Source: Haemophilus parainfluenzae
GTDB lineage: Bacteria; Pseudomonadota; Gammaproteobacteria; Enterobacterales; Pasteurellaceae
DNA: 64,000 nucleotides
Assembly (NCBI RefSeq): GCF_003252755.1
Contig: NZ_QEPT01000008.1
Span: 35,649-99,648 of the forward strand
Reading direction: 5' to 3'
Made by a program: the position numbers and the translations under genes. Below, piece after piece: positions 1 through 7,880 of the stretch. Each line of letters starts with the position of its first letter. The first letter of the stretch is position 1. Under the pieces are notes generated by a model. It had not been told where the DNA came from. It saw only the letters and a program-made list of their open reading frames with translations, and searched no databases.

Positions 1-429
1 ACAAGCATAATAAACATCTGAAGCGTTACCAATTGTTTTTAACTCACATACTTTTTTGTTTGCATCAAGATATTTTGTCGTTAATGCCGGAACATGTGAA
101 ACATCTTTTAGATAATAGGTTTCGCTCATGATGAATTTACGATTGCTACGATCTACATTCGCCGCACCACTTAAAAAACGGGGATCTTCTGATTTATCAA
201 AGGCTTTCGTTTGTTTATAGAATTTCTCACCGTTGAATGTCACTTCTTGGTTACCTTTTTTGATACGCTCAAACTGCGCATCTAAGCTTTGCGCCTGTGC
301 GGCTGGTAATTCAATGTTTGAGCTTGTTGGTAAGGTTGAAGGTTGTTGTTTGCTACCTTGAATTTGTTCGATTAATTGACAGCCGGACAATAAACTTGCC
401 ATTGCGACTGCGGTGATGATTTTTTTCAT
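1..429 (-). CDS. Partial putative lipoprotein, function unknown
   Basis: The gene runs off the left edge, so only about the first 143 codons are present. It starts at the ATG complementary to 427-429. The first residues (MKKIITAVAMASLLSGC) form a lipoprotein signal peptide with lipobox LLSGC, so the mature protein should be lipid-anchored through Cys17. The rest is polar, begins with a Ser/Pro/Gln-rich linker typical of envelope lipoproteins, and has one further Cys in the phrase KKVCELKT and another at the window edge. I recognise no domain. It is divergent from rsmC, so the 87 bp between them must hold both promoters. Function not assigned. Confidence 0.75.
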   Translation of the reverse strand, partial: MKKIITAVAMASLLSGCQLIEQIQGSKQQPSTLPTSSNIELPAAQAQSLDAQFERIKKGNQEVTFNGEKFYKQTKAFDKSEDPRFLSGAANVDRSNRKFIMSETYYLKDVSHVPALTTKYLDANKKVCELKTIGNASDVYYAC

Positions 430-516
430 AAATAATTCCTTAATAAATACGTTTAAATCGTTTTCTTTTGTTAGAATAACACGTAATTTTAACCAATAAA
501 CCACAGGATTTAAAGC

Positions 517-1509
517 GTGATTTCTCTCGAAAGCGAAGTTTTACAACGCCATCTCCCCCTTTTTAGCGGTAAATCAATTCTTCTTGCCGGCGGCATTAAT
601 GATGATTTCCCTCAAATATTGCAAAAATATTGCCAATCTGTGCAGGTTTGGAGTTGGTATTTTGATTATGCCAAAACCCAAAGTGCGGTCAATTTTGAAG
701 TTGAATTTCAGCCGCAAGCCGATTTGATTATTTATTATTGGACGAAGAATAAACAAGAAGTGAATTTTCAGCTGATGCAACTACTCGCCAAAAGTAAAAT
801 TGGTCAAGAAGTGTTGATTATCGGTGAAAATCGTTGTGGCGTCCGTTCAGCTGAAAAACTGCTTGAGCCTTATGGTGAAATTGGCAAAATCGACTCTGCG
901 CGTCGTTGCGGTTTATACCATTTTTCATTACAAAAACAACCGCACTTTGATCTTCAATCTTATTGGAAATGCTACCAAAATAATGTATTAGGCGATCTCC
1001 GTATTTACAGCTTGCCGGGTGTATTTAGTGCCAATGAACTTGATAATGGAACGTCACTTCTACTTTCTACCTTAACATCGCCAATTCAAGGCAAAGTATT
1101 AGATGTTGGTTGCGGGGCGGGTGTCATTGGTTCAATGATCAAAAAACATCACCCTAAAGCGGATATCACAATGACTGATATTCATGCAATGGCAATTCAA
1201 TCCGCTCGCCAAACACTTGCTGAAAATCAGCTTGAAGGTCAGGTTATCGCAAGCGATGTGTTTTCCCATATTGAAGGGAAATTTGATCTAATTATTTCAA
1301 ATCCGCCTTTCCACGATGGAATCGACACTGCTTATCGTGCAGTGAAAGAACTTATTCAACAAGCTAAATGGCATTTAACAGCAGGCGGAGAACTGCGTAT
1401 CGTTGCTAATGCATTTCTACCCTATCCCGATTTATTAACACAACATTTCGGTAAGTTTGAAGTCCTTGCTCAAACCACCAAATTTAAAGTGTATTCCGTG
1501 AGAAATTAA
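517..1509 (+). CDS. rsmC: 16S rRNA (guanine(1207)-N2)-methyltransferase RsmC
   Basis: Predicted to methylate G1207 of 16S rRNA in the 30S subunit using S-adenosylmethionine. The 330-residue length matches the family. There is a degenerate N-terminal methyltransferase-like half, then a catalytic half with the SAM-binding glycine motif LDVGCGAGVIG (about 195-205) and the base-methylation motif SNPPFHDG (about 261-268), typical of N2-guanine enzymes. The start is GTG at 517, preceded by ACAGGA. The next gene begins 10 bp after the stop with a strong AAGGAG site, so the two are probably co-transcribed. An exact uptake signal lies inside the gene at 681-689 and another, inverted, at 939-947. Confidence 0.93.
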   Translation: MISLESEVLQRHLPLFSGKSILLAGGINDDFPQILQKYCQSVQVWSWYFDYAKTQSAVNFEVEFQPQADLIIYYWTKNKQEVNFQLMQLLAKSKIGQEVLIIGENRCGVRSAEKLLEPYGEIGKIDSARRCGLYHFSLQKQPHFDLQSYWKCYQNNVLGDLRIYSLPGVFSANELDNGTSLLLSTLTSPIQGKVLDVGCGAGVIGSMIKKHHPKADITMTDIHAMAIQSARQTLAENQLEGQVIASDVFSHIEGKFDLIISNPPFHDGIDTAYRAVKELIQQAKWHLTAGGELRIVANAFLPYPDLLTQHFGKFEVLAQTTKFKVYSVRN

Positions 1510-1519
1510 GGAGAAAACA

Positions 1520-2017
1520 ATGTTTGTAACCAGTTCAGCTATTCAAAATGGTGCCTTTGAAGACAAATATGGTAAACGCGGCACACAATTTAGCCCAAAT
1601 GGTATGCCGACCTACTCTATTCCGTTTGAAATTCACGATGCCCCTCAAGGCACTAAATCCTTTGCAGTTGTCTTAGAAGATAAAGACGCAATTACGGCGA
1701 GTGGCTTTGTGTGGATTCATTGGCTTATTGCGGATCTTGAACGTACAGTTATTCAAGAAAATGAAAGCCAAACCGCAACTGATTATGTACAAGGTGCAAA
1801 CACTTGGGCGAGTAAATTAGGTCAATTTGATATTGCAGAAGCCTCATTCTATGGAGGTATGGCACCACCAAACTGTTTACATCGTTACGAGCTTATTGTG
1901 TATGCACTCGATACCAAACTAAACCTCAAACCAGGATTCCGTTTTAATGATCTACATTTTGCGATGCAAGGGCATATTTTGGATCAAGCAGTGATAATGG
2001 GCACCTATGATGTTTAA
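1520..2017 (+). CDS. YbhB/YbcL family (PEBP, Raf kinase inhibitor-like) protein
   Basis: A 165-residue member of the phosphatidylethanolamine-binding protein family in its short bacterial YbhB/YbcL form. Family signatures seen are the ligand-pocket strand with VLEDKDA and WIHWLIADL (about 52-73) and the conserved YGGMAPPN..HRY segment (about 113-124). No signal peptide is visible, so it is probably cytoplasmic. The biochemical role of bacterial members is not settled; a small anionic ligand is likely. It follows rsmC by 10 bp with a good AAGGAG ribosome site and is followed by a hairpin built from two opposed uptake signals, so rsmC and this gene look like a two-gene unit. Confidence 0.88.
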   Translation: MFVTSSAIQNGAFEDKYGKRGTQFSPNGMPTYSIPFEIHDAPQGTKSFAVVLEDKDAITASGFVWIHWLIADLERTVIQENESQTATDYVQGANTWASKLGQFDIAEASFYGGMAPPNCLHRYELIVYALDTKLNLKPGFRFNDLHFAMQGHILDQAVIMGTYDV

Positions 2018-2047
2018 TCATTTAGTTCATTCTAAAAATACCATAAA

Positions 2048-2080
2048 AAATGACCGCACTTTATCGAAGTGCGGTCATTT
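2048..2080. terminator. Bidirectional terminator made of two inverted uptake signals
   Basis: TGACCGCACTT at 2051-2061 and AAGTGCGGTCA at 2067-2077 form a perfect 11-bp stem with a 5-base loop, flanked by A and T runs on both sides. It lies between two convergent genes and can stop transcription from both. Both arms contain the exact Hin uptake 9-mer. Confidence 0.85.
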
Positions 2081-2091
2081 ATTTTGAGGGT

Positions 2092-2445
2092 TTATAATGT
2101 AATTTTATTTGATGAATCTTTCACTAATTTCGCGTGAGCTTTTTTCTGTTCTTTCATCTTATTGCTCGTTTCACGGCGTAAAGTTGAAAGTTCCGCATTA
2201 CGAATGTTGTACTCATCCACACGACCTTCATAGTCATCACGCATATTTTCGATAATCGCACGAACATCTTCAATGCTCATATCATCACGAATATATTGAT
2301 TTAAGTTATCTAACAATAAGACACGTTTTTGGTTATCACGAATTTTGCGGTTGTTGTCTTCAATGTCGCGTTTAAGTTTATTTTTTAAACGATACAAACG
2401 CACATACTCTAATACTTCTTGGAAGGATTTACTTACATTTCCCAT
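2092..2445 (-). CDS. tmaR: TmaR/YeeX family protein (PTS polar-localisation regulator)
   Basis: A 117-residue, highly charged, mostly helical protein strongly resembling E. coli YeeX/TmaR: it begins [16 protein letters not shown] and has the conserved core [15 protein letters not shown] (about 34-48) followed by a long coiled-coil-like stretch. In E. coli TmaR clusters at the pole and sequesters enzyme I of the phosphotransferase system, limiting sugar uptake. By family this copy should do similar work in the cytoplasm; the partner in this organism is inference. It is a single-gene unit, convergent with the PEBP gene and divergent from serC. Confidence 0.85.
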   Translation of the reverse strand: MGNVSKSFQEVLEYVRLYRLKNKLKRDIEDNNRKIRDNQKRVLLLDNLNQYIRDDMSIEDVRAIIENMRDDYEGRVDEYNIRNAELSTLRRETSNKMKEQKKAHAKLVKDSSNKITL

Positions 2446-2623
2446 GATCTACTCTCTCAAAGTTAAAAACAAACTTCGAGTAATGTAGCCTTTTTTTTCG
2501 TCCCCGTCAAAAGCTTAAATTTAAATTGATGGATTAGATCAAAAATCTGTTTGATTTAGTTGATTATCCTATTCGGTAGTGGTAAAAATGAAGAATCCAT
2601 TCAAAATAAAATAAGGAAACACA

Positions 2624-3706
2624 ATGTCAAAAGTCTTTAATTTTAGCGCGGGTCCAGCCATGATTTTCCCTGAGGTACTACACAAAGCACAATCTGAGCT
2701 AACTAACTGGCTTGGTCAAGGTGTGTCTGTGATGGAAGTCAGCCACCGAGGCAAATATTTTATGGAATTGATTACTCAAGCAGAAAAAGATCTGCGCGAG
2801 GTATATAACATTCCAGATAACTATCGTGTGTTATTCCTACAAGGTGGTGCTCGTGGTCAATTTGCAGCATTACCAATGAACCTAATCGGTGAGAAAGGCA
2901 AAGCGCTTTATTTAAATAGCGGTCACTGGTCAGCAACTGCAGCGAAAGAAGCGCGTAACTTTGCTGAAATTGATGAAATTACCATTGTGGAAAATGGTGA
3001 TCACACACGCATCACGAACCTTGATTTCAGCGAAATCGCTGAACAATACGATTACGTTCACTACTGCCCAAATGAAACGATTAGTGGTGTTGAAATTTTT
3101 GATGTACCGAATGTAGGCAATGCGGTGCTTGTAGCAGATATGTCATCTAATGTGCTCTCTCGTGAAATTGATATTAGCAAATTTGGTGTTATTTATGCCG
3201 GTGCACAAAAAAATCTTGGTCCTGCTGGGATTACACTCGTCATTATTCGCGATGATTTAATTGGTCATGCACGCCAAGCAACGCCATCAATTTGGAACTA
3301 TGCCACACAACGTGATGCAGACTCCATGATCAATACCCCACCAACATTTGCGTGGTATCTCTGTTCATTAGTTTTCAAACACATTCAAGCGATTGGTGGC
3401 TTAAAAGAAATTGCAAAACATAATGCCGTGAAAGCGCAAACACTTTATGACTACATTGATAGCAGTAAACTCTATCGTAACATAGTGGCTAAAGAAAACC
3501 GTTCAACCATGAATGTGACATTCGTAACAGGTAATCCAGAGCTTGATGCTAAATTTGTTGCAGAATCTACAGCTGCGGGTCTTCAGGCTTTAAAAGGCCA
3601 TAAAGTGCTAGGTGGTATGCGCGCCTCTATCTATAACGCGATGCCATTAGAAGGTGTACAAGCGCTTATTGAATTCATGAAAAAATTTGAAGCTGAAAAT
3701 AGCTAA
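2624..3706 (+). CDS. serC: Phosphoserine aminotransferase SerC
   Basis: Converts 3-phosphohydroxypyruvate and glutamate to O-phosphoserine in serine synthesis, and acts on the analogous intermediate in pyridoxal phosphate synthesis. The 360-residue length is normal. The N-terminal FNFSAGPAM is the family hallmark, and the PLP Schiff-base lysine sits in YAGAQKNLGP (Lys196). The start at 2624 is preceded by ATAAGGAAACACA, a good ribosome site. A short GC hairpin follows the stop, and hisC starts 64 bp downstream in the same direction. serC next to a hisC copy also occurs in H. influenzae. Confidence 0.96.
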   Translation: MSKVFNFSAGPAMIFPEVLHKAQSELTNWLGQGVSVMEVSHRGKYFMELITQAEKDLREVYNIPDNYRVLFLQGGARGQFAALPMNLIGEKGKALYLNSGHWSATAAKEARNFAEIDEITIVENGDHTRITNLDFSEIAEQYDYVHYCPNETISGVEIFDVPNVGNAVLVADMSSNVLSREIDISKFGVIYAGAQKNLGPAGITLVIIRDDLIGHARQATPSIWNYATQRDADSMINTPPTFAWYLCSLVFKHIQAIGGLKEIAKHNAVKAQTLYDYIDSSKLYRNIVAKENRSTMNVTFVTGNPELDAKFVAESTAAGLQALKGHKVLGGMRASIYNAMPLEGVQALIEFMKKFEAENS

Positions 3707-3731
3707 TTATCTGATTCATTAAACTCAATGT

Positions 3732-3757
3732 GCGGGCTGAAAGGCCCGCTCGTTTTT
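3732..3757 (+). terminator. Hairpin between serC and hisC
   Basis: GCGGGC (3732-3737) pairs with GCCCGC (3744-3749), followed by CTCGTTTTT. It is short, so it may only attenuate read-through from serC into hisC, which begins 14 bp after the T run. Confidence 0.6.
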
Positions 3758-3770
3758 ATAAGGAAAGCAT

Positions 3771-4880
3771 ATGCAATATATCAACGTCGCCAATCAAGGC
3801 GTAAAATCTCTTTCACCTTACCAAGCAGGAAAACCCATCAAAGAACTTGAACGCGAATTAGGCATTACGGATATCGTTAAACTGGCCTCGAATGAAAACC
3901 CTTTCGGCTTCCCTGAAAGTGCGAAAAAAGCCATTCAAGCCCAACTTGATCATTTAACTCGCTACCCTGATGCTAACGGTTTTGAACTTAAAGCGGCTAT
4001 TGAAAAAAAATTTGGTGTGCAACCAAACCAAATCACCCTTGGCAATGGTTCTAACGATTTATTAGAGCTCTTTGCTCATACCTTTGCGAGTGAACATGAT
4101 GAAGTGATTTATTCACAATATGCCTTTATTGTTTACCCTTTAGTGACGAAAGCCATTAACGCCGTAGCAAAAGAAATTCCAGCTAAGAATTGGGGGCATG
4201 ATTTAAACGGTTTTTTGACCGCACTTTCAGATAAAACCAAACTGATTTTTATTGCCAATCCAAACAATCCAACAGGGAATTTCTTAACGGAAGCAGAATT
4301 GGATGCTTTCTTGGTCAAAGTACCTGAAAATGTGATTGTGGTATTAGATGAAGCATATACTGAATTTACCCATCCAAACGAACGTGTTAATTCTTTTGCA
4401 TTACTGGAAAAATATCCGAACCTTATCGTTTCACGCTCTCTATCAAAAGCTTATGGACTTGCGGGTTTGCGCATTGGCTACGCAGTCTCTAATCCTGAAA
4501 TTGCAGATTTATTAAATCGTGTTCGTCAGCCATTTAACTGTAATAGCCTTGCTTTGACCAGTGCAATTGCAGTGATGAACGATGATGCCTTTGTCGAAAA
4601 AGTGGCGGAGAATAATCGCCAAGAAATGAAACGTTATGAAACCTTCTGTCAACAATATGGCTTAGACTTTATTCCGTCTAAAGGTAATTTTATTACCATT
4701 GATTTTAAACAACCGGCCGCACCAATTTATGATACATTATTACGTGAAGGCGTCATTGTTCGTCCTATTGCTGGTTATGGCATGCCAAATCACTTACGTA
4801 TCAGTATTGGCTTACCACGAGAAAATGACAAATTTTTTACTGCACTTAAAAAAGTGCTTAATTTAGGAAATGAAAAATAG
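3771..4880 (+). CDS. hisC: Histidinol-phosphate aminotransferase (HisC2-type)
   Basis: PLP-dependent aminotransferase converting imidazole acetol phosphate and glutamate to histidinol phosphate in histidine synthesis; many such enzymes also transaminate aromatic 2-oxo acids. At 369 residues it has the class I/II features LASNENPFG (38-46), [10 protein letters not shown] (161-170), VVLDEAY (190-196) and the PLP lysine in [17 protein letters not shown] (Lys226). It lies outside a his operon, beside serC, which suggests the second hisC paralogue of Haemophilus. An AAGGAAAGCAT ribosome site precedes the ATG. tpx begins 8 bp after its stop. An uptake signal lies within it at 4218-4226. Confidence 0.92.
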   Translation: MQYINVANQGVKSLSPYQAGKPIKELERELGITDIVKLASNENPFGFPESAKKAIQAQLDHLTRYPDANGFELKAAIEKKFGVQPNQITLGNGSNDLLELFAHTFASEHDEVIYSQYAFIVYPLVTKAINAVAKEIPAKNWGHDLNGFLTALSDKTKLIFIANPNNPTGNFLTEAELDAFLVKVPENVIVVLDEAYTEFTHPNERVNSFALLEKYPNLIVSRSLSKAYGLAGLRIGYAVSNPEIADLLNRVRQPFNCNSLALTSAIAVMNDDAFVEKVAENNRQEMKRYETFCQQYGLDFIPSKGNFITIDFKQPAAPIYDTLLREGVIVRPIAGYGMPNHLRISIGLPRENDKFFTALKKVLNLGNEK

Positions 4881-4888
4881 GAGCTTTT

Positions 4889-5386
4889 ATGACTCAAGTA
4901 ACAATGATGGGTAATCCCATTGAAGTAAGCGGCAACTTTCCCCAAAAAGGAGAGAAAGTGACTGCACTTACGCTCACCAATAAAGAACTCGCTGACGTCA
5001 CGCTTGATACTTATGCAGGAAAACGCAAAGTTTTAAATATTTTCCCAAGTATTGATACAGATGTATGTGCAACTTCTGTTCGCAAATTCAATCAACAAGC
5101 AGCTAATTTAAAAAATGCTGTGGTACTTTGCATTTCAGCTGATTTACCTTTTGCACAAGCACGATTCTGCGGTGCGGAAGGTATTGAGAACGTAGAAACG
5201 CTTTCTACTTTCCGTCATAAAGAAGTCCATGAAAACTTAGGGGTAAACATCACAACTGGTCCAATCGCGGGCTTGACTGCTCGTTCAGTGATTGTCTTAG
5301 ATGAAAACAATAATGTGTTACATAGTGAATTGGTGTCTGAAATTAAAGATGAGCCAAATTATGAAGCTGCGTTAGCCACACTATAA
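4889..5386 (+). CDS. tpx: Thiol peroxidase Tpx
   Basis: Atypical 2-Cys peroxiredoxin that reduces lipid and other hydroperoxides using thioredoxin. It is 165 residues long. The peroxidatic cysteine is in [15 protein letters not shown] (Cys60) and the resolving cysteine in ARFCGAEG (Cys94), the spacing expected for Tpx; a third Cys is at 81. The spacing of 8 bp after hisC, with GGAGC just before the ATG, indicates co-transcription. A strong bidirectional terminator follows. No signal peptide is visible, so it should be cytoplasmic in spite of its historical periplasmic name. Confidence 0.95.
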   Translation: MTQVTMMGNPIEVSGNFPQKGEKVTALTLTNKELADVTLDTYAGKRKVLNIFPSIDTDVCATSVRKFNQQAANLKNAVVLCISADLPFAQARFCGAEGIENVETLSTFRHKEVHENLGVNITTGPIAGLTARSVIVLDENNNVLHSELVSEIKDEPNYEAALATL

Positions 5387-5391
5387 TGAAT

Positions 5392-5421
5392 AAGGCGCTT
5401 TTTCATAAAAAGCGCCTTTTT
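5392..5421. terminator. Bidirectional terminator, tpx / HAD phosphatase
   Basis: AAGGCGCTTTTT (5392-5403) pairs perfectly with AAAAAGCGCCTT (5407-5418) around a CAT loop; T runs occur on both strands. It separates the convergent tpx and HAD phosphatase genes. Confidence 0.9.
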
Positions 5422-5423
5422 AT

Positions 5424-6209
5424 TTATTCAGGGAAAATCTCATTCAATATCAATGCAATCCCATCATCATTATGCGAAGCAGTGACTCGATTGGCGGCCT
5501 GTTTAATCTCATCCGGCGCATTGCCCATTGCAACGCCTAATCCCACGCTTTCTAGCATATCTAAATCGTTAAAGTTATCGCCGAAAGCGACACATTCTTC
5601 CATCTTCACATGAAAATAATCTTCAAGAAAACGTACCGCATTACCTTTTGTCGCCGATTTATGCATCACTTCAAGGAAATTCGCATGAGAACGGCAAATA
5701 CTTAAATGCGGGAATTTCTCTTTCAAGATTTGCTCAATACCAATAACTTCATCTGTTTCACCAATGATTTGAATTTTATGCGGGGAATAGACCGCACTTT
5801 CATCATAAGGATCAATCTGAATGCCTGTTACGCTACGTTCGTAAATTACCCATTTATTATCCAAATCACGAGCGACACAATCATCATAAGTATAATAATT
5901 AACACCTAGTGCAGGATGATCTGCTAATACTTTGTTAATGGCTTGGATGTCAGCTGGATCAATTTGTACCGAATAAATAGGTGTAGAGTTTTTATCTAAA
6001 ATCAAGGCACCACTGAATGCCACAATGATGTTGTAATTTTCAATGAGTTTTGCATAAGGCCAAATACCCAGCGGTGAACGAGCAGAGATTGGTGTAAATG
6101 GAATACCTTGTTTGGTAATGCGTTGAAGTGCATCTAAGGTTTTAGGCGAAATTCGATGATCCGAAGTTAATAAGGTACCATCAAAATCGCTGAATACGGC
6201 TTTATACAT
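5424..6209 (-). CDS. Cof-type HAD-IIB family sugar-phosphate phosphatase
   Basis: A 261-residue haloacid dehalogenase-type hydrolase of the Cof/YidA subgroup. HAD motif I is FSDFDGTLL (residues 7-15; nucleophile Asp9), and motif IV is VAFGDNFNDLDMLESVGLG near 208-226, with MGNAPDEIKQAA following as in all Cof proteins. The middle insertion is the C2 cap that selects the substrate. Relatives dephosphorylate sugar phosphates, PLP or FMN; the specific substrate cannot be read from the sequence. It is the last gene before the tpx terminator on this strand and lies 18 bp downstream of ybeY, so it probably shares the phoL-ybeY transcript. Confidence 0.9.
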   Translation of the reverse strand: MYKAVFSDFDGTLLTSDHRISPKTLDALQRITKQGIPFTPISARSPLGIWPYAKLIENYNIIVAFSGALILDKNSTPIYSVQIDPADIQAINKVLADHPALGVNYYTYDDCVARDLDNKWVIYERSVTGIQIDPYDESAVYSPHKIQIIGETDEVIGIEQILKEKFPHLSICRSHANFLEVMHKSATKGNAVRFLEDYFHVKMEECVAFGDNFNDLDMLESVGLGVAMGNAPDEIKQAANRVTASHNDDGIALILNEIFPE

Positions 6210-6227
6210 AATTGCTCCAAATCGTCA

Positions 6228-6692
6228 TTATTTTTCGGAAAGGTAAGGATCTGCAAAACCTAAACTCTGCATAATTTCAGTTTCTAAACTTTCCATTTCT
6301 TCTGCTTCATCATCTTCAATGTGATCGTAACCAAGTAAATGTAAGCTACCATGCACTATCATATGCGCCCAATGCGCCATTAAAGGCTTTTCTTGCTCGG
6401 TAGCTTCGCGTTCTACTACCTGGCGACAAATTACCAAATCACCCAACAGCGGTAATTCCACTTCGTCAGGACATTCAAAAGGGAAAGACAACACATTGGT
6501 TGGACGATCTTTTCCACGATAAGTCAAATTCAAGTCATGACTTTCTGCTTCATCCACAATGCGTACTGTCATTTCAACATTATCACTTTCTGGTTGCACT
6601 GCGGCGGTTGCCCATTGCTGAATTTGCGCTACTGATGGCAAGCCTTCTGTATTTTCACAAGCCAGTTGCAAATCAATAATCATATTGCCCAT
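6228..6692 (-). CDS. ybeY: Endoribonuclease / rRNA maturation factor YbeY
   Basis: Single-strand-specific endoribonuclease needed for 16S rRNA 3'-end maturation and 70S ribosome quality control. It is 154 residues long. The zinc-binding triad motif [11 protein letters not shown] is at about 114-124, preceded by the conserved [17 protein letters not shown] segment. The N-terminus [12 protein letters not shown] aligns with E. coli MSQVILDLQLAC, supporting the start. It begins 1 bp after the phoL stop, so translation is probably coupled, and the phoL-ybeY order is that of most gammaproteobacteria. Confidence 0.95.
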   Translation of the reverse strand: MGNMIIDLQLACENTEGLPSVAQIQQWATAAVQPESDNVEMTVRIVDEAESHDLNLTYRGKDRPTNVLSFPFECPDEVELPLLGDLVICRQVVEREATEQEKPLMAHWAHMIVHGSLHLLGYDHIEDDEAEEMESLETEIMQSLGFADPYLSEK

Positions 6693-6693
6693 G

Positions 6694-7818
6694 CTATTCT
6701 CCTAAATACGTTTCATTTTCTGACCGCACTTTTTGCTCACGTTCAGCTCGACGCTGCGCTGAGATTTCTTGACGGCGAATTTCATCTTGGGCTTCCCATT
6801 CTTCGTAAGCTTGCACCACTTTTGCCACCACAGGATGTCGTACAATATCTTTACTCTCAAAATAGTTAAAGCTTAGTTCTGACACTTTACTTAACACTTC
6901 CATAGCGTGGCGTAAACCCGATTTTGTGCTGCGCGGTAAATCGATTTGAGTCACATCCCCTGTAATCACGGCTTTAGAATTAAAACCAATACGGGTCAAA
7001 AACATTTTCATTTGTTCGACCGTCGTATTTTGGCTTTCATCTAGAATGATAAAGCTATCATTGAGTGTACGCCCACGCATATAAGCTAATGGCGCGATTT
7101 CAATCACATTACGCTCCATCAATTTTTGTACGCGTTCGAAGCCTAACATTTCAAATAACGCATCATAAAGTGGTCGTAAATAAGGTTCAATTTTTTGGCC
7201 TAAATCACCCGGTAGGAAACCTAATTTTTCGCCAGCTTCCACCGCAGGACGAGTCAGCAAAATGCGACGAATTTCTTGGCGTTCTAATGCTTCAACTGCC
7301 GCTGCTACGGCTAAAAAGGTTTTCCCTGTACCAGCGGGGCCAATCCCAAAACTAATATCGTGCGTAAGAATATTATGTAAATATTGAATTTGATTTTCAC
7401 CACGCGGTTTAATCAAACCACGCTTGGTTTTAATTGTGGTGCTATAGACGTGATTTTCACTACGTGACTCACTTCCCGCTTGCGATAACATTCTGCTCTC
7501 TTGCAAGGCAATATGCACATCTTCTAAATCAAGTTCTTTCACTTTCCCTTTAATTGGTGCAGTCTCCACATATAATGTTTGGATTAATTTAGCCGCACGA
7601 TCAATTAATTGTTCATGGTGAGATTTGGGATTTTCATCATTTGATTTCACGGTAAAAGTGAAGTTATTGCGAGAAATATTGAGGTTAAATTCTTTTTCAA
7701 TCAGTTTGATATTTTCATCGAATGCACCACAAAGAGATTGCAGACGATCATTTTCTTGAGGCTCGAGGGTAAAAGTTGTCATTAAATTTCGTTTTAGAAT
7801 GGTGAATACTGTCTCCAT
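6694..7818 (-). CDS. phoL: PhoH-like ATPase (PhoL/YbeZ)
   Basis: Cytoplasmic P-loop ATPase of the PhoH family, functionally tied to YbeY and probably to RNA metabolism. The Walker A motif is [11 protein letters not shown] (about 158-168) and Walker [12 protein letters not shown] (about 257-267). Two starts are possible: ATG at 7818 (preceded by TTAGGCTAAA) and ATG at 7782, giving [14 protein letters not shown], which better resembles family N-termini. The shorter form would be 362 residues. The C-terminal residues KVRSE are encoded by an inverted uptake signal at 6723-6731. ybeY follows after 1 bp. Confidence 0.92.
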   Translation of the reverse strand: METVFTILKRNLMTTFTLEPQENDRLQSLCGAFDENIKLIEKEFNLNISRNNFTFTVKSNDENPKSHHEQLIDRAAKLIQTLYVETAPIKGKVKELDLEDVHIALQESRMLSQAGSESRSENHVYSTTIKTKRGLIKPRGENQIQYLHNILTHDISFGIGPAGTGKTFLAVAAAVEALERQEIRRILLTRPAVEAGEKLGFLPGDLGQKIEPYLRPLYDALFEMLGFERVQKLMERNVIEIAPLAYMRGRTLNDSFIILDESQNTTVEQMKMFLTRIGFNSKAVITGDVTQIDLPRSTKSGLRHAMEVLSKVSELSFNYFESKDIVRHPVVAKVVQAYEEWEAQDEIRRQEISAQRRAEREQKVRSENETYLGE

Positions 7819-7845
7819 TTTAGCCTAATTACGATGAATGTAAAA

Positions 7846-7871
7846 CGGGCTTCACCAACTGATGAAGCCCG
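7846..7871 (-). terminator. Terminator of gshF
   Basis: CGGGCTTCA (7846-7854) pairs with TGAAGCCCG (7863-7871). Read on the minus strand it is followed by TTTTACATTC, consistent with a rho-independent stop between gshF and phoL. Confidence 0.75.
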
Positions 7872-7880
7872 ATAACCAAA

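Noticed and set aside
2525..2545. FNR-like TTGAT...ATCAA between tmaR and serC
   Set aside because: The half-sites are separated by seven bases instead of four, so it is not a proper FNR or CRP dyad.
5386..5613. Open frame of 75 codons starting at the tpx stop
   Set aside because: It overlaps the terminator and the HAD phosphatase on the other strand; no family resemblance.
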